This document shows, piece by piece, positions 1 through 10,200 of a stretch of 40,916 nt of DNA. The notes beneath the pieces were generated by a model. It made no database searches. It was not told the origin of the DNA and saw only the letters and a list, made by a program, of their open reading frames with translations. Made by a program: the position numbers and the translations under genes. Each line of letters opens with the position of its first letter. Within the stretch, counting starts at the first letter, position 1. Source of the stretch: an uncultured Prevotellaceae bacterium (GTDB lineage Bacteria; Bacteroidota; Bacteroidia; Bacteroidales; Bacteroidaceae). The stretch covers positions 1 through 40,916 of the forward strand of contig CACYNE010000022.1 in NCBI GenBank assembly GCA_902775605.1, in the 5' to 3' direction.

Positions 1-13
1 TTTGATGAAGTAA
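1..13 (+). CDS. rpsR: 3' end of rpsR (30S ribosomal protein S18), partial
   Basis: The first bases read Leu-Met-Lys-stop in the frame starting at base 2, with the stop TAA at 11-13, 18 bases before rplI. From memory, Bacteroidetes S18 proteins end in Asp-(Leu/Met)-Met-Lys, and rpsR normally lies directly upstream of rplI. Only the last codons are in the window, so the call rests on context plus three residues. Confidence 0.5.
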
Positions 14-31
14 ACAAAGGAGGACGCAAGA

Positions 32-550
32 ATGGAATTGATTTTGAAAGAAGATGTTATCGGCTTGGGATTCAAGAACGATATCGTGAATGTAAAGTCA
101 GGCTATGGCCGTAACTACCTGATTCCTCAGGGCAAGGCTGTTATTGCTTCTCCCTCTGCTAAGAAGATTCTCGCTGAGAACCTGAAGCAGCAGGCTCACA
201 AGCTGGCTGCTCTGAAGGCTGCTGCCGAGGAGAAGGCTGCTGCTCTTAATGGCGTGGCTCTGACCATCGCTGCTAAGGTGAGCGCTACTGGTCAGCTCTA
301 TGGTTCAGTGACCAACATGACTGTTGCTGAAGAGCTCGCTAAGCTGGGTAAGGAAGTTGATCGCAAGATCATCGTCCTGAAGGATATCAAGAAGGTAGGC
401 GATTATGTTGCTGTTGTTCGCTTCCACAAGGAGGTGAGCGCTGAGATTCCTGTGAAGGTTGTTGCTGAGGGCGCTGAGCTCGAGGCTGCTCCTGCTGAGG
501 CTCCCGTTGAGGCTCCCGCAGCTCAGGAAGAGGCACCTGCTGCAGAGTAA
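32..550 (+). CDS. rplI: 50S ribosomal protein L9
   Basis: L9 binds 23S rRNA at the base of the L1 stalk and has two globular domains joined by a long helix. The N-terminal domain (residues 1-50) shows the family pattern, with a conserved Gly/Asn-rich turn near residues 24-30 (GYGRNYLIP). The helical connector follows at about 40-75 and the C-terminal domain at about 80-147. The protein has 172 residues against roughly 150 in most bacteria. The extra 25 are an Ala/Glu/Pro-rich acidic tail (148-172), a common addition in Bacteroidales L9. The start is set by a strong Shine-Dalgarno stretch AAAGGAGG eight bases upstream, unusual in a phylum that mostly does without such sites. It is the last gene of an rpsF-rpsR-rplI type operon and is followed by a terminator. 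Confidence 0.97.
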   Translation: MELILKEDVIGLGFKNDIVNVKSGYGRNYLIPQGKAVIASPSAKKILAENLKQQAHKLAALKAAAEEKAAALNGVALTIAAKVSATGQLYGSVTNMTVAEELAKLGKEVDRKIIVLKDIKKVGDYVAVVRFHKEVSAEIPVKVVAEGAELEAAPAEAPVEAPAAQEEAPAAE

Positions 551-585
551 TTATGCTGTAAAGCAATTCGTTTATTATAACATGA

Positions 586-619
586 ATCCCGGTCGCTTTT
601 TCAGTGACCGGGATTTTTA
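586..619 (+). terminator. rho-independent terminator of the rplI operon
   Basis: The 9-bp arms ATCCCGGTC (586-594) and GACCGGGAT (606-614) flank an 11-base loop and run straight into TTTTT. It lies 36 bases after the rplI stop. Confidence 0.9.
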
Positions 620-660
620 TTTCTCCTTGTTTTTATAAAAGTCTCATTGGTTTAGTAAAA

Positions 661-748
661 GTCCGTCGTGTGCGTACTCTTTGTCCGTCGTGTACGTACT
701 TTAAGTCCGTAACCTGCGGACTTTTCGTCCGTCATGTAACGGACATGA
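661..748. repeat. four-copy 22-bp tandem repeat (GTCCGT units)
   Basis: GTCCGT occurs at 661, 683, 705 and 727, an exact 22-bp period. Units 1 and 2 continue as a near-identical CGTGTRCGTACT. Units 3 and 4 keep the first six bases, but their inner parts change so that GTCCGT pairs with a downstream CGGAC (hairpin-like arms GTCCGTaacctgCGGAC and GTCCGTcatgtaaCGGAC). The array fills the gap between the rplI terminator and the terminator of the leftward lipoprotein gene. No function is known to me. Confidence 0.85.
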
Positions 749-785
749 GAATGAGGTGAGTGGTGGGTAGTAGATGTAGGTATAT

Positions 786-822
786 AAAAAAGCAAGCGGA
801 TGTACTCTTGGAGTACATCCGC
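786..822 (-). terminator. terminator of the small lipoprotein gene (leftward)
   Basis: A perfect 12-bp stem, GCGGATGTACTC (796-807) and GAGTACATCCGC (811-822), has a 3-base loop. Read leftwards it is followed by GCTTTTTTATA. It begins 27 bases after the stop of the 849-1025 gene. Confidence 0.88.
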
Positions 823-848
823 GTAATTTCTGTTTCGCTTTCTGTGAA

Positions 849-1025
849 TTACTCAGCAACAACTGAATCAGCAGCCAGAGTGTCAGCAGCCAGAGTGTCA
901 ACAACAGTGGTGTCAACCTCAGCAACCTCTGTAGAATCAACAGCAACCTCCTCGGCAGCCTTGTTACCATTACCACAAGCTACAAACATAGCAGCTACAG
1001 CGAACATAAATGCAATCTTTTTCAT
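849..1025 (-). CDS. small acidic lipoprotein, 58 residues
   Basis: This short gene encodes an N-terminal MKK, a hydrophobic stretch (IAFMFAVAAMFVA) and a lipobox-like Phe-Val-Ala-Cys with Cys at residue 17. It should therefore be lipid-anchored after signal peptidase II cleavage. The mature part is only about 42 residues, acidic, and made of the elements Val-Asp-Ser/Thr and Leu-Ala-Ala-Asp repeated (VDTLAADTLAADS near 47-54). It has no cysteine besides the anchor and no enzyme motif. A strong terminator follows the stop. The overlapping rightward reading frame (760-1041) has no signal or promoter and crosses the terminator, so the leftward gene is preferred. Family not recognised; small Val/Ala/Asp/Thr-rich lipoproteins of this type are common in Prevotella. 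A possible weak -7 box (AACCTTTG, leftward) lies at 1077-1084. Confidence 0.8.
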   Translation of the reverse strand: MKKIAFMFAVAAMFVACGNGNKAAEEVAVDSTEVAEVDTTVVDTLAADTLAADSVVAE

Positions 1026-1212
1026 TTCTTTGCTTTTTTAAATCTGTAAAACAATCATTTGTTAATTAAAACGTTGCAAAGGTTTTAGGGTGTTTTTGTA
1101 ACATTTTCATAAGTTATTGAAAACCAACAACATAGCAAATGTTAAAAATGGTATAAAAATTACACTCAACGATTATTTTGCCCAAAATGGGCTTTTTTTG
1201 CCATTTTTTGTG

Positions 1213-1220
1213 TACCTTTG
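1213..1220 (+). promoter_or_regulatory. Bacteroidetes -7 promoter element for mtaB
   Basis: TACCTTTG followed by C matches the TAnnTTTG consensus of the phylum's primary sigma factor. It lies 30 bases before the ATG at 1251 and rules out the in-frame TTG at 1218, which is inside the promoter. Confidence 0.8.
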
Positions 1221-1250
1221 CGGAAACAAATAAAGATACATATTTTATTT

Positions 1251-2585
1251 ATGATAGATACATCGGCCTTTCAAGGAAAAACGGCTAAATATTTCACGCT
1301 GGGATGCAAGTTGAACTTCTCTGAGACATCTACTTTTGCTCGAATGCTTCAGGAGATGGGCGTGCGCACGGCTCAGAAGAATGAGTCGGCAGATATTTGT
1401 CTTATCAATACTTGTTCGGTGACGGATGTGGCTGACCATAAATGTCGTCAGGCCATTCATCGACTTGTTCGCGAGAATCCTGGTGCCTTTGTGGTTGTCA
1501 CGGGTTGCTATGCGCAACTTGAGGCAGAGGCGGTGAGTCATATTGATGGTGTGAGTCTGGTGCTGGGTGCCAATGAGAAGGCCAGTCTGATACAGTTTCT
1601 TTCTGATGCTTTCGTGAATCGTACGGGCGAACCTATCTATAAGCGTGAGAAGACAAAGGATATTAAGACCTTTTCGCCTTCGTGCTCGCGAGGCAATCGC
1701 ACGCGTTATTTCCTGAAGGTGCAGGATGGCTGTGATTATTTCTGCACCTATTGCACCATTCCCTATGCGCGAGGCTTCAGTCGCAACCCTTCCATCGCTT
1801 CTCTCGTAGAACAGGCTCAGCAGGCCGCTGACGAAGGAGGCAAGGAGATTGTGCTGACGGGCGTGAATATCGGTGACTTTGGCAAGACCACAGGCGAACG
1901 GTTCATTGACATGGTGAAGGCATTCGACAGGGTGGAGGGTATTCAGCGCTATCGTATCAGTAGTTTGGAACCCGATTTGCTGAGTGACGAGCTTATTGAC
2001 TATTGTGCTCATGAGAGTCGTGCGTTTATGCCTCACTTCCACATCCCTCTTCAGAGTGGCAGCGACACCGTGCTGAAGTTGATGCATCGTCATTATGATC
2101 GTCAGTTGTTCGCGGATAAGATTCTTCATATAAAAGAGGTGATGCCCGATGCCTTTATTGGCGTTGATGTGATGGTGGGCTGTCGCGGCGAGACACCAGA
2201 ATGTTTTGAGGAGACGTATTCTTTCCTGGAGTCGCTGCCTGTGACACAGTTGCATGTGTTCCCTTACTCTGAGCGTCCCGGCACATCGGCCTTGAAGATA
2301 GACTATGTGGTGCCTGAGCGCGAGAAGAAGTTGCGCAGCAAGCGACTCTTAGAGTTGTCAGACCAAAAGACCCATGATTTCTATCAGCAGTATGTGGGAA
2401 GTGCGATGGAAGTACTCTTTGAGAAGGCTACCCGTGGACGCGCCATGCATGGCTTCACTAATAATTATGTTCGTGTGGAACTGGCGCCAGCGGATGCTCG
2501 TCTTGAGTATGATAACCAGATTATGAAGGTTCGCCTGGGTGATTTCAATGCAGGCGGAAATGCTCTGAAAGTAGTAGAGATATGA
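1251..2585 (+). CDS. mtaB: tRNA (N6-threonylcarbamoyladenosine-C2)-methylthiotransferase MtaB
   Basis: This radical-SAM enzyme adds a methylthio group to t6A37 of ANN-decoding tRNAs. The N-terminal methylthiotransferase domain carries three cluster cysteines (C19, C55 in INTCSV, C86 in TGCYAQ). The radical-SAM cluster motif CxxxCxxC is at C161, C165 and C168 (DGCDYFCTYCTIPYARG). A TRAM-type RNA-binding region occupies the last 60 or so residues. Length (444) fits MtaB rather than MiaB or RimO. The short first linker, the TIPYARG sequence after the third cysteine and the VNIGDFG motif also favour MtaB. ATG 1251 is the first start after the promoter. The stop overlaps the next gene by four bases (ATGA), so the two are probably translated together. 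Confidence 0.9.
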   Translation: MIDTSAFQGKTAKYFTLGCKLNFSETSTFARMLQEMGVRTAQKNESADICLINTCSVTDVADHKCRQAIHRLVRENPGAFVVVTGCYAQLEAEAVSHIDGVSLVLGANEKASLIQFLSDAFVNRTGEPIYKREKTKDIKTFSPSCSRGNRTRYFLKVQDGCDYFCTYCTIPYARGFSRNPSIASLVEQAQQAADEGGKEIVLTGVNIGDFGKTTGERFIDMVKAFDRVEGIQRYRISSLEPDLLSDELIDYCAHESRAFMPHFHIPLQSGSDTVLKLMHRHYDRQLFADKILHIKEVMPDAFIGVDVMVGCRGETPECFEETYSFLESLPVTQLHVFPYSERPGTSALKIDYVVPEREKKLRSKRLLELSDQKTHDFYQQYVGSAMEVLFEKATRGRAMHGFTNNYVRVELAPADARLEYDNQIMKVRLGDFNAGGNALKVVEI

Positions 2586-3625
2586 AAAAGGTTGCAGTAG
2601 TTATCCTGAATTGGAACGGTGCTAAGATGCTCCGTCAGTATCTGCCCCAGGTGCTCGAGTATTCTCGTGAGGAGGCAGATGTCTATGTGGCTGACAACGC
2701 ATCGACCGACGATAGCGTGGATATGCTGAAGACATCGTTCCCAGAGGTGAAGCTCATTATCTTGGAACGTAACTGGGGCTTTGCCGAAGGTTATAACAAG
2801 GCTCTTGCCCAGATTGATGCAGAATACTATCTGTTGTTGAACAGCGACATCGAGGTGACGCCCCATTGGTTGACACCACTCATCTCATTCATGGACGCCC
2901 ATCCTCAGGTGGCTGCTTGTCAGCCCAAGTTGCTGAGCATCTTTGAGCGCGACAAGTTTGAGTATGCCGGAGCCTGTGGTGGATATCTGGATCGTTATGG
3001 TTATCCATATTGCAGAGGAAGAATCTTTGATGTTGTGGAGCAGGATAAGGGACAGTATGATGAGCCTGCTATGATCCATTGGGCCACGGGAGCTGCTCTG
3101 TTGGTGCGCTCCTATATATATAAAGAGGTGGGAGGACTTGATGCCCGTTTCTTTGCGCATCAAGAGGAGATTGAGATGTGCTGGCGCATGCGCATTCGTG
3201 GTTATCATCTCTATTGCCTGCCAGAGAGTGTGGTCTATCATGTCGGTGGAGGCACGCTGCCTAAGTCAAACCCCATGAAGACCTATCTGAATTTCCGCAA
3301 TAATCTCACGATGCTCTATAAGTGCCTGCCTCAGAACGACCTGCGCCGTGTTATGACTGTACGCTGGTTCCTGGATTATCTGGCTGCATTTCAGACGTTG
3401 TTGCTGAAACGCAATTGGGGCGATTTCAAGGCCATCTATCGTGCCCGCAGGGACTTCAAGCGATGGAAGAAGGACTTTGTGAATGATCGTCAGCAGATTC
3501 AGCAGGGCAGGGTGGCGCATGATGACTATACGCCCGTGATGCTCCTATGGCAGTATTATGCCCATGGATGTCATACCTTTGAGAAACTCACAAAGGCTAT
3601 TCGTGGTGATAGGGCTCGCCTTTAA
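2582..3625 (+). CDS. family 2 glycosyltransferase
   Basis: This is a GT-A fold enzyme that transfers a sugar from a nucleotide-sugar donor, probably in surface glycan synthesis at the inner face of the membrane. Family features are the start VVILNWNG (6-13), ADNASTDDS (37-45), the metal/donor-binding NSDIE (87-91, in place of DxD) and a variant of the acceptor-base motif, HQEEIEMCWR (193-202). The C-terminal 100 residues resemble rhamnosyltransferase-like GT2 members and hold no clear transmembrane helix. The gene is coupled to mtaB by an ATGA overlap. Its 3' end overlaps the convergent rlmH by 29 bp. The sugar and acceptor cannot be told from sequence. Confidence 0.9.
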   Translation: MKKVAVVILNWNGAKMLRQYLPQVLEYSREEADVYVADNASTDDSVDMLKTSFPEVKLIILERNWGFAEGYNKALAQIDAEYYLLLNSDIEVTPHWLTPLISFMDAHPQVAACQPKLLSIFERDKFEYAGACGGYLDRYGYPYCRGRIFDVVEQDKGQYDEPAMIHWATGAALLVRSYIYKEVGGLDARFFAHQEEIEMCWRMRIRGYHLYCLPESVVYHVGGGTLPKSNPMKTYLNFRNNLTMLYKCLPQNDLRRVMTVRWFLDYLAAFQTLLLKRNWGDFKAIYRARRDFKRWKKDFVNDRQQIQQGRVAHDDYTPVMLLWQYYAHGCHTFEKLTKAIRGDRARL

Positions 3626-4067
3626 TGATGGTGCATGCCCTGTAAAGCTGCTCAGTAAATACCAGTCTCACCATCTGGTGAGAGAAGGTCAGTTTTGAAA
3701 GTGATATCTTTTCGTTGGCTCGCTCATAGACGGCAGGCGAAAAACCATAAGGCCCTCCGATGACAAACACCAGTCGGCGGGCTTTGTTTTGCATTTGTTC
3801 CAACCAGGCGGCCAGCTCAATACTCCTGAACTCCTTGCCGTGCTCGTCCAGCAGAACCACCGTGTCGGTAGGCTGTATCTGCTTCAGGATGAGTTCTCCC
3901 TCGGCCTTCTTCTGCTGTTCCTCCGTCAGGTTCTTGGTGTTCTTCAGCTCTGGAATGGTTGTGATACTGAAAGGCATATAGTGACTGATGCGTTCCGCAT
4001 AGTCATTAATACCTGCCACAAAGTGTTTGTTGACAGTCTTTCCTACCAATATCAGATTAGTCTTCAT
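3597..4067 (-). CDS. rlmH: 23S rRNA (pseudouridine1915-N3)-methyltransferase RlmH
   Basis: This SPOUT-class methyltransferase modifies pseudouridine 1915 in helix 69 of 23S rRNA, acting on assembled 70S ribosomes. The SAM-binding knot shows LLDEHGKEF (72-80), the glycine motif IGGPYGF (103-109) and the helix region LTFSHQMVRLVFTEQLYRA (126-144). It ends in PYHHE, matching the invariant PYHH tail. Length 156 is typical. The start ATG at 4067 overlaps the end of the DUF4491 gene by 11 bp, so the two form a small leftward operon. Confidence 0.97.
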   Translation of the reverse strand: MKTNLILVGKTVNKHFVAGINDYAERISHYMPFSITTIPELKNTKNLTEEQQKKAEGELILKQIQPTDTVVLLDEHGKEFRSIELAAWLEQMQNKARRLVFVIGGPYGFSPAVYERANEKISLSKLTFSHQMVRLVFTEQLYRACTIIKGEPYHHE

Positions 4068-4356
4068 ACTCCTCTTTCCGTTTGGGATTCATGGGAAACC
4101 AACCTCTTTTCACACGCTTCCTCTGCTCGAACAGCTCGCCGATGGTCCAAAGCGATGATGCTCCGACAACTCCTATCAAAGCAGAGATGATGTCATTGCT
4201 AATAAACAAGGCTGCACAAACACATGCTATGCCTAATAACAGAAAGACCCACCAGTAGCGTGTGCCAGTGTGATATTCCGTTTTGATGACGATGGGATGG
4301 AAGATACCAATGATCAGAAATGTCGAGATTGCAATGATGATGCCCGTGAAATACAT
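4057..4356 (-). CDS. DUF4491 family membrane protein
   Basis: A 99-residue integral inner-membrane protein of the Bacteroidetes-centred DUF4491 family; function unknown. Three hydrophobic segments are visible (about 3-23, 33-52, 56-72), separated by the conserved-looking motif HPIVIKTEYHTGTRYWW (20-36). A positively charged cytoplasmic tail follows (QRKRVKRGWFPMNPKRKEE). It is the first gene of the leftward pair with rlmH and has a good -7 element about 35 bases upstream of the ATG. Confidence 0.8.
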   Translation of the reverse strand: MYFTGIIIAISTFLIIGIFHPIVIKTEYHTGTRYWWVFLLLGIACVCAALFISNDIISALIGVVGASSLWTIGELFEQRKRVKRGWFPMNPKRKEEYED

Positions 4357-4390
4357 AAATTCTTTTGATAGGGTATTACGTTTTGGATTG

Positions 4391-4398
4391 CAAAGTTA
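4391..4398 (-). promoter_or_regulatory. -7 element for DUF4491-rlmH
   Basis: Read leftwards the bases are TAACTTTG followed by C, a full match to TAnnTTTG. The element is divergent from the trpS promoter, with an inverted repeat between the two. Confidence 0.75.
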
Positions 4399-4399
4399 C

Positions 4400-4440
4400 A
4401 AAAAAATCCCCATAACCATGCAGGGCTATCGGGATTTTTT
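4400..4440. other. inverted repeat between divergent promoters
   Basis: AAAAAATCCC (4400-4409) and GGGATTTTTT (4431-4440) are perfect inverted arms. Inside them, ATAACC and GGCTAT continue the stem with one mismatch. It could act as a bidirectional terminator/insulator or be a protein-binding dyad. Confidence 0.6.
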
Positions 4441-4442
4441 TG

Positions 4443-4450
4443 TACCTTTG
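4443..4450 (+). promoter_or_regulatory. -7 element for trpS
   Basis: TACCTTTG followed by C, 37 bases before the trpS ATG. Confidence 0.8.
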
Positions 4451-4481
4451 CATCTCGAAACGAAAACTTAAGAAAAATTGA

Positions 4482-5534
<1,053 letters not shown>

Positions 5535-5558
5535 TATAATCTCTGCAAATAGATATAA

Positions 5559-5597
5559 AAAGAACGGCTCTGTTAACATTCAACAGAGCCGTTCTTT
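5559..5597. terminator. bidirectional terminator between trpS and dnaB
   Basis: A perfect 16-bp stem, AAAGAACGGCTCTGTT (5559-5574) and AACAGAGCCGTTCTTT (5582-5597), has a 7-base loop. Its A/T-rich ends work in both directions. It lies between the two convergent stops. Confidence 0.92.
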
Positions 5598-5606
5598 ATG
5601 TATTCT

Positions 5607-7154
5607 TTAGAATGGCATGGGACCATTAGGACCACTGGCAAAAGGATCGTAACCTTCTGGTAATGGTGCTGGTCCTTCATTTCCGTTAATCTTTGACTCA
5701 AGGAATTGTCCCTGACCGTTAGCAGGTGCATTGGCTTCAGCCATGATGTGACCTTCTTCAGGATTCTCGAAGCGTGTGAACTCGCCACGGAAGTTGAGCA
5801 ACACATCGCCTGTAGCACCCTTACGATGCTTGGCAATGATAATCTCAGCCATACCGTGAAGATCGCGTCCCTTGTCATCTTGGAAGATATGATAATACTC
5901 AGGACGGTGAACGAAGAGTACCATATCGGCATCCTGCTCGATAGCACCTGACTCACGCAGGTCACTCAGCTGGGGGCGTTTTCCTTCAAGACCTTCGCGA
6001 CTCTCCACACCACGGTTCAACTGTGACAATGCCAAGATGGGGATATCCAACTCTTTGGCCAATCCCTTGAGTGAGCGACTGATGGTACTCACCTCTTCCT
6101 GACGACTGGAGAATCGCATACCATTGGCATTCATCAGCTGCAGATAGTCAATCATGATAATCTTGACGCCATGTTCGCGAACCAATCGACGTGCCTTGGT
6201 GCGAAGCTCGAAGACGGACAGACCAGGCGTGTCGTCCACATAGAGTGGGGCACCAAGCAGAGTATTGACACGATTGTCCAAGCGATCCCATTCGTCAGGC
6301 TGTAACTGGCCGTTCAGAATCTTCTTACCGGAAATCTCACAGGCATTGGAGATAAGACGGTTGACGAGCTGAACGTTCGACATCTCAAGAGAGAAGAAGG
6401 CGATGGGAACATGATTGTCGGCAGCAATGTTCTTGGCCATTGATAGTGCAAAGGCTGTCTTACCCATGGCAGGGCGTCCGGCAATGATAACCAAGTCGGA
6501 GGGCTGCCAACCACTGGTCTTGTCATCAAGTCCTGTATAGCCACTACTGATACCAGTAAGACCACTTGTGTTTGCAGAAGCTTTCTGAATCACGGTAATG
6601 GCTTGAGTAACAACGGGATCAATCTGGGTGTAGTCCTTCTTCATGTTCTTCTGAGAGAGCTCAAAGAGGGCTCCTTCAGCATGTTGCATGAGGTCGTCAA
6701 CATCGATGGTCTCATCGAATGCCTTTGTCTCCACATCACTCGCGAACTGAATGAGTTGGCGGGCCAATGACTTTTGGGCAATGATGCGGGCATGGTATTC
6801 TACGTGGGCAGAAGAAGCTACGCGTGATGATATTTCTGCGATATAGGCAGGACCACCAATTTCTTCAAGTTGTCCTTGTTTTGCCAGTTCCTCGGCCACA
6901 GTAAGCACATCGACAGGGCGCTCGTTCATAGAGAGCTGCTGGATGGCACTATAGATAATTTGATTTCGTGGTTCGTAGAAACTGTCAGGGCGTAAAATCT
7001 CACAGACAACGGCATAGGCATCCTTGTCTATGAGAAGGGCTCCAAGAACAGCTCGCTCCACATCAAGTGCTTGTGGCTGCAAGTGAGCATAAGTGTTGTC
7101 GACAGGTTGTTGCTTGCGGGACTGTCGACGAGCGGTTGTATTCTGCTGAGGCAT
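5607..7154 (-). CDS. dnaB: replicative DNA helicase DnaB
   Basis: This hexameric 5'-3' helicase unwinds the replication fork and binds primase. The N-terminal domain (about 28-130, starting PQALDVERAVLGALL) is followed by a linker and the RecA-like motor. The motor has Walker A GRPAMGKT (226-233), a FFSLEMS element, Walker B MIDYLQLM, and SRQEEVSTISRSLKGLA with an arginine-finger region downstream. No intein interrupts the Walker A site, a frequent intein position. The C-terminal tail (about 475-515) is Gly/Pro/Asn-rich and probably disordered. Length 515 is normal. It is a single-gene unit with a TACCTTTG promoter 23 bases ahead of the ATG. Confidence 0.98.
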   Translation of the reverse strand: MPQQNTTARRQSRKQQPVDNTYAHLQPQALDVERAVLGALLIDKDAYAVVCEILRPDSFYEPRNQIIYSAIQQLSMNERPVDVLTVAEELAKQGQLEEIGGPAYIAEISSRVASSAHVEYHARIIAQKSLARQLIQFASDVETKAFDETIDVDDLMQHAEGALFELSQKNMKKDYTQIDPVVTQAITVIQKASANTSGLTGISSGYTGLDDKTSGWQPSDLVIIAGRPAMGKTAFALSMAKNIAADNHVPIAFFSLEMSNVQLVNRLISNACEISGKKILNGQLQPDEWDRLDNRVNTLLGAPLYVDDTPGLSVFELRTKARRLVREHGVKIIMIDYLQLMNANGMRFSSRQEEVSTISRSLKGLAKELDIPILALSQLNRGVESREGLEGKRPQLSDLRESGAIEQDADMVLFVHRPEYYHIFQDDKGRDLHGMAEIIIAKHRKGATGDVLLNFRGEFTRFENPEEGHIMAEANAPANGQGQFLESKINGNEGPAPLPEGYDPFASGPNGPMPF

Positions 7155-7176
7155 AATTTCTTTTTGTTTTGTGATG

Positions 7177-7184
7177 CAAAGGTA
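7177..7184 (-). promoter_or_regulatory. -7 element for dnaB
   Basis: Read leftwards: TACCTTTG followed by C. Confidence 0.78.
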
Positions 7185-7292
7185 ATCATTTCTTCTGAAT
7201 AAAATGGTGGTAGCGAAAAATTTTTTTAATATGGGTTAAACTTTAAATAACGTAACGCGTCAAAGGTTCAGTTGAATAATAAACAAACAATA

Positions 7293-10200
7293 ATGAAAAG
7301 ATTTCTATTCACGATGGCCGTCGTATTTTTGGCCCTCTCTCTTCAGGCTCAGCGCACCATTACTGGTACAGTGGTGGAAGGCGACACCCAAGAGTCGGTG
7401 ATTCAGGCAACAGTGTCTTTGTTAAAGGCTGACAGTACGAAAGCAGCCAATGCCGTAACCAACATGAACGGACAGTTCACCCTGACTGCTCCTGCTGATG
7501 GTAAATACATTGTCCGTGTGACTTATGTCGGTTATAAGACGTTGAACAAGAATGTTACTGTAGCTGGTAAACCCGTTAATCTGGGAAAGATGACCATTAA
7601 TGTGGATGCAGTGATGCTGAAAGGAGCTACCGTGACATCGCATCTGGCAAAGGTGCAGTCAAAGGGCGATACGCTGATTTTCAATGCTGATGCCTATCGT
7701 ACTCCAGAGGGATCAGTGGTAGAAGAATTGGTGAAGCGTATGCCAGGTGCCGAACTTGATGATGACGGTAATATCAAGATTAATGGTAAGACTGTAACCA
7801 AGATCAAGGTGGATGGCAAGGAGTTCGGCGACTCTAAGACGGCTCTGAAGAATCTTCCTACATCTATTATAGAAAAGGTACGCGCGTATGACGAGAAGAG
7901 TGACTTGGCTCGTATCACCGGTATTGACGATGGTAACGAACAGACTGTGCTCGACTTCGGTATCCGTGCCGGTATGAATCGCGGTACGATGATGAATGTT
8001 GACCTTGGAAAGGGTACCAAGGATCGCTATACTGGTCGTTTGTTTGGTATGTATATGCGCGATGACTATCGTGTGATGGGTATGTTCAATGCCAATAACA
8101 CCAATGACCAAGGCATGGGTGGCGGCGGTGGCCGACGCTTTGGCGGTGGTATGGGCATGGGCGGTGGCCTGAATGCTGCCAAGACCGGTATGATCAACCT
8201 GAACTACGAAAAGACAGATTTGATTATTGCTCAGGCTAGCGTAAACTTCAACCATCGTGACGGTGATACCTGGTCACGTCGTTCAAGCGAGAACTTCGTA
8301 GGTAGCACGTCTTCATTCCAGAATTCAATTAACCAGAGTTACTCTCGTTCAAACAACTGGAGTGTGTCAGGTCGCGTAGAATGGACCCCCGATACATTAT
8401 GGAATATTTCATTCCGTCCTAATTGGAGCTTTGGAACGAATGATGGAACAGGCAACAATACTTCTGCTACCTTTAATGAGGATCCTTATGACCATATCGG
8501 CTATCAGATTTCCTCTGCTGTCATTGCAGAAATTATAAAGAATGGTGGCGATCTGAGTAGCATTGCACTTAACGGATCGATTAATAACTCTTTGACCTAT
8601 AGTGAGAATAAGCGTTTGGGTGGTACCCTGCAGATTAATCGCCTTCTGAATGGTAGAGGACGTAACATCACTGTGCAGTTGACAGGTAACTATAGCAATA
8701 ATGAGAGTCAGCAGTTGTCTAACAATCAGACACGACTCTTTAAGAGTTATACGAAGTTTAATGGTGTTGATAGCCTGCAGAATTATCAGTCTAACCGCTA
8801 TAACCTGGCTCCTACAAAGTCGTGGGATTATAGTGTGAGAGCAACTTATAGTGAGCCTATTGCCTATGCTACATTCCTGCAGTTTAGCTATACCTTCCAG
8901 TATCGCTACAACGAGAACGATCGTAAGACTTTCGACTATTCGAATCCTCTTCTTTCTGATCCTACCCTCGGTTACGATTTCAGCAGTGTAGCACCTTCAT
9001 ATCGTAGTTGGAGCGACTATTTCGATTTGATCCAGCCAGGCTATTCTCCTTCATCAGGTGACCTGTATTATACAAAGGATCAGAGTCGCTATTCAGCTTA
9101 CAAGAACTATATCCACACGGGTGAAATCATGTTGCGCTTTATCCGCAATACCTATGATTTCAATGTGGGTGTTCAGGTTATTCCACAATCTTCTGAATAT
9201 ACTCAGCGCTACTTGGGTGTTGATACCGTAGTAAATCGTAATGTTGTTAACTGGAGTCCTACAGCTAATTTCCGCTGGCGTTTCTCTCAGCAGGGTAACC
9301 TCCGCTTCGAGTATCGTGGTAGTACCAGTCAGCCTTCGATTGATCAGTTGCTTGTTATCAACGATGATACCAACCCATTGAACAGAACAACGGGTAATCC
9401 CGACTTGAAGCCTTCGTTCACTCAGAGCTTCGGACTTCGTTATAACGACTATTTCCAGGAGCATCAGCGTTTCATCTTTGCAAACCTGAACTTCTCGACC
9501 ACTGCTAATAGCATTGCAAACAAGGTGGAGTATAATCCTGAGACCGGTGGACAGTTCTCACGTCCTGAGAATATCAATGGTAACTGGAATGCAGGTGGTA
9601 ACATCACGTTCAACTCTGCAATTGACTCTCTGGGTTACTTCAGCTACAACATCTCACTGAATGATAATTACAACCATCGTGTGGGTTATGTTATGCAGAA
9701 CGGCGAGTCTTTGAGAAATGCAACCAATACCAATACGATTGGTGGACGTCTGGGTACCAGCTATCGTAACGACTGGTTGGAGGTTGAGCTCAATGGTTCA
9801 TTGAACTACAACTATACTCGCAATGAGTTGCAGCCTCAGTCTAACCTTGATACCTATACATTCTCTTACGGTTTCAACTCTACACTGCAGATGCCTTGGG
9901 GCTCTCAGGTGACTACCGACATGAGTATGAATAGTCGCCGTGGTTATACAGACGCTTCAATGAATACCAACGAGCTGATCTGGAATGCACAGATTTCTCA
10001 TAGCCTGTTGCGTGGCAAACCACTGACTCTCTCACTGCAGTTCTATGATATCCTCGGTCAGCAGTCTAACTTCTCACGTACCATCTCTGCAATGGCTCGT
10101 ACCGATAATGAGTACAACTCAATTAACAGCTACGTGATGTTCCGCGCCAGCTATCGTCTGAACCTCTTTGGAACACGTCAGGCCCGTATGGGTATGGGCA

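Noticed and set aside
661-748. 22-bp repeats as a CRISPR array
   Set aside because: The period is too short for repeat plus spacer, the units are contiguous and diverge, and no cas genes are present.
760-1041. Rightward 93-residue reading frame between rplI and mtaB
   Set aside because: It lies opposite the better-supported small lipoprotein gene, runs through that gene's terminator, and has no promoter or start signal.
1218-1250. N-terminal extension of MtaB from a TTG
   Set aside because: The codon overlaps the TACCTTTG promoter box; the ATG at 1251 gives the normal N-terminus.
1245-2255. Long leftward frame opposite mtaB
   Set aside because: It mirrors the codon bias of a clearly real radical-SAM gene and shows no protein-family features.
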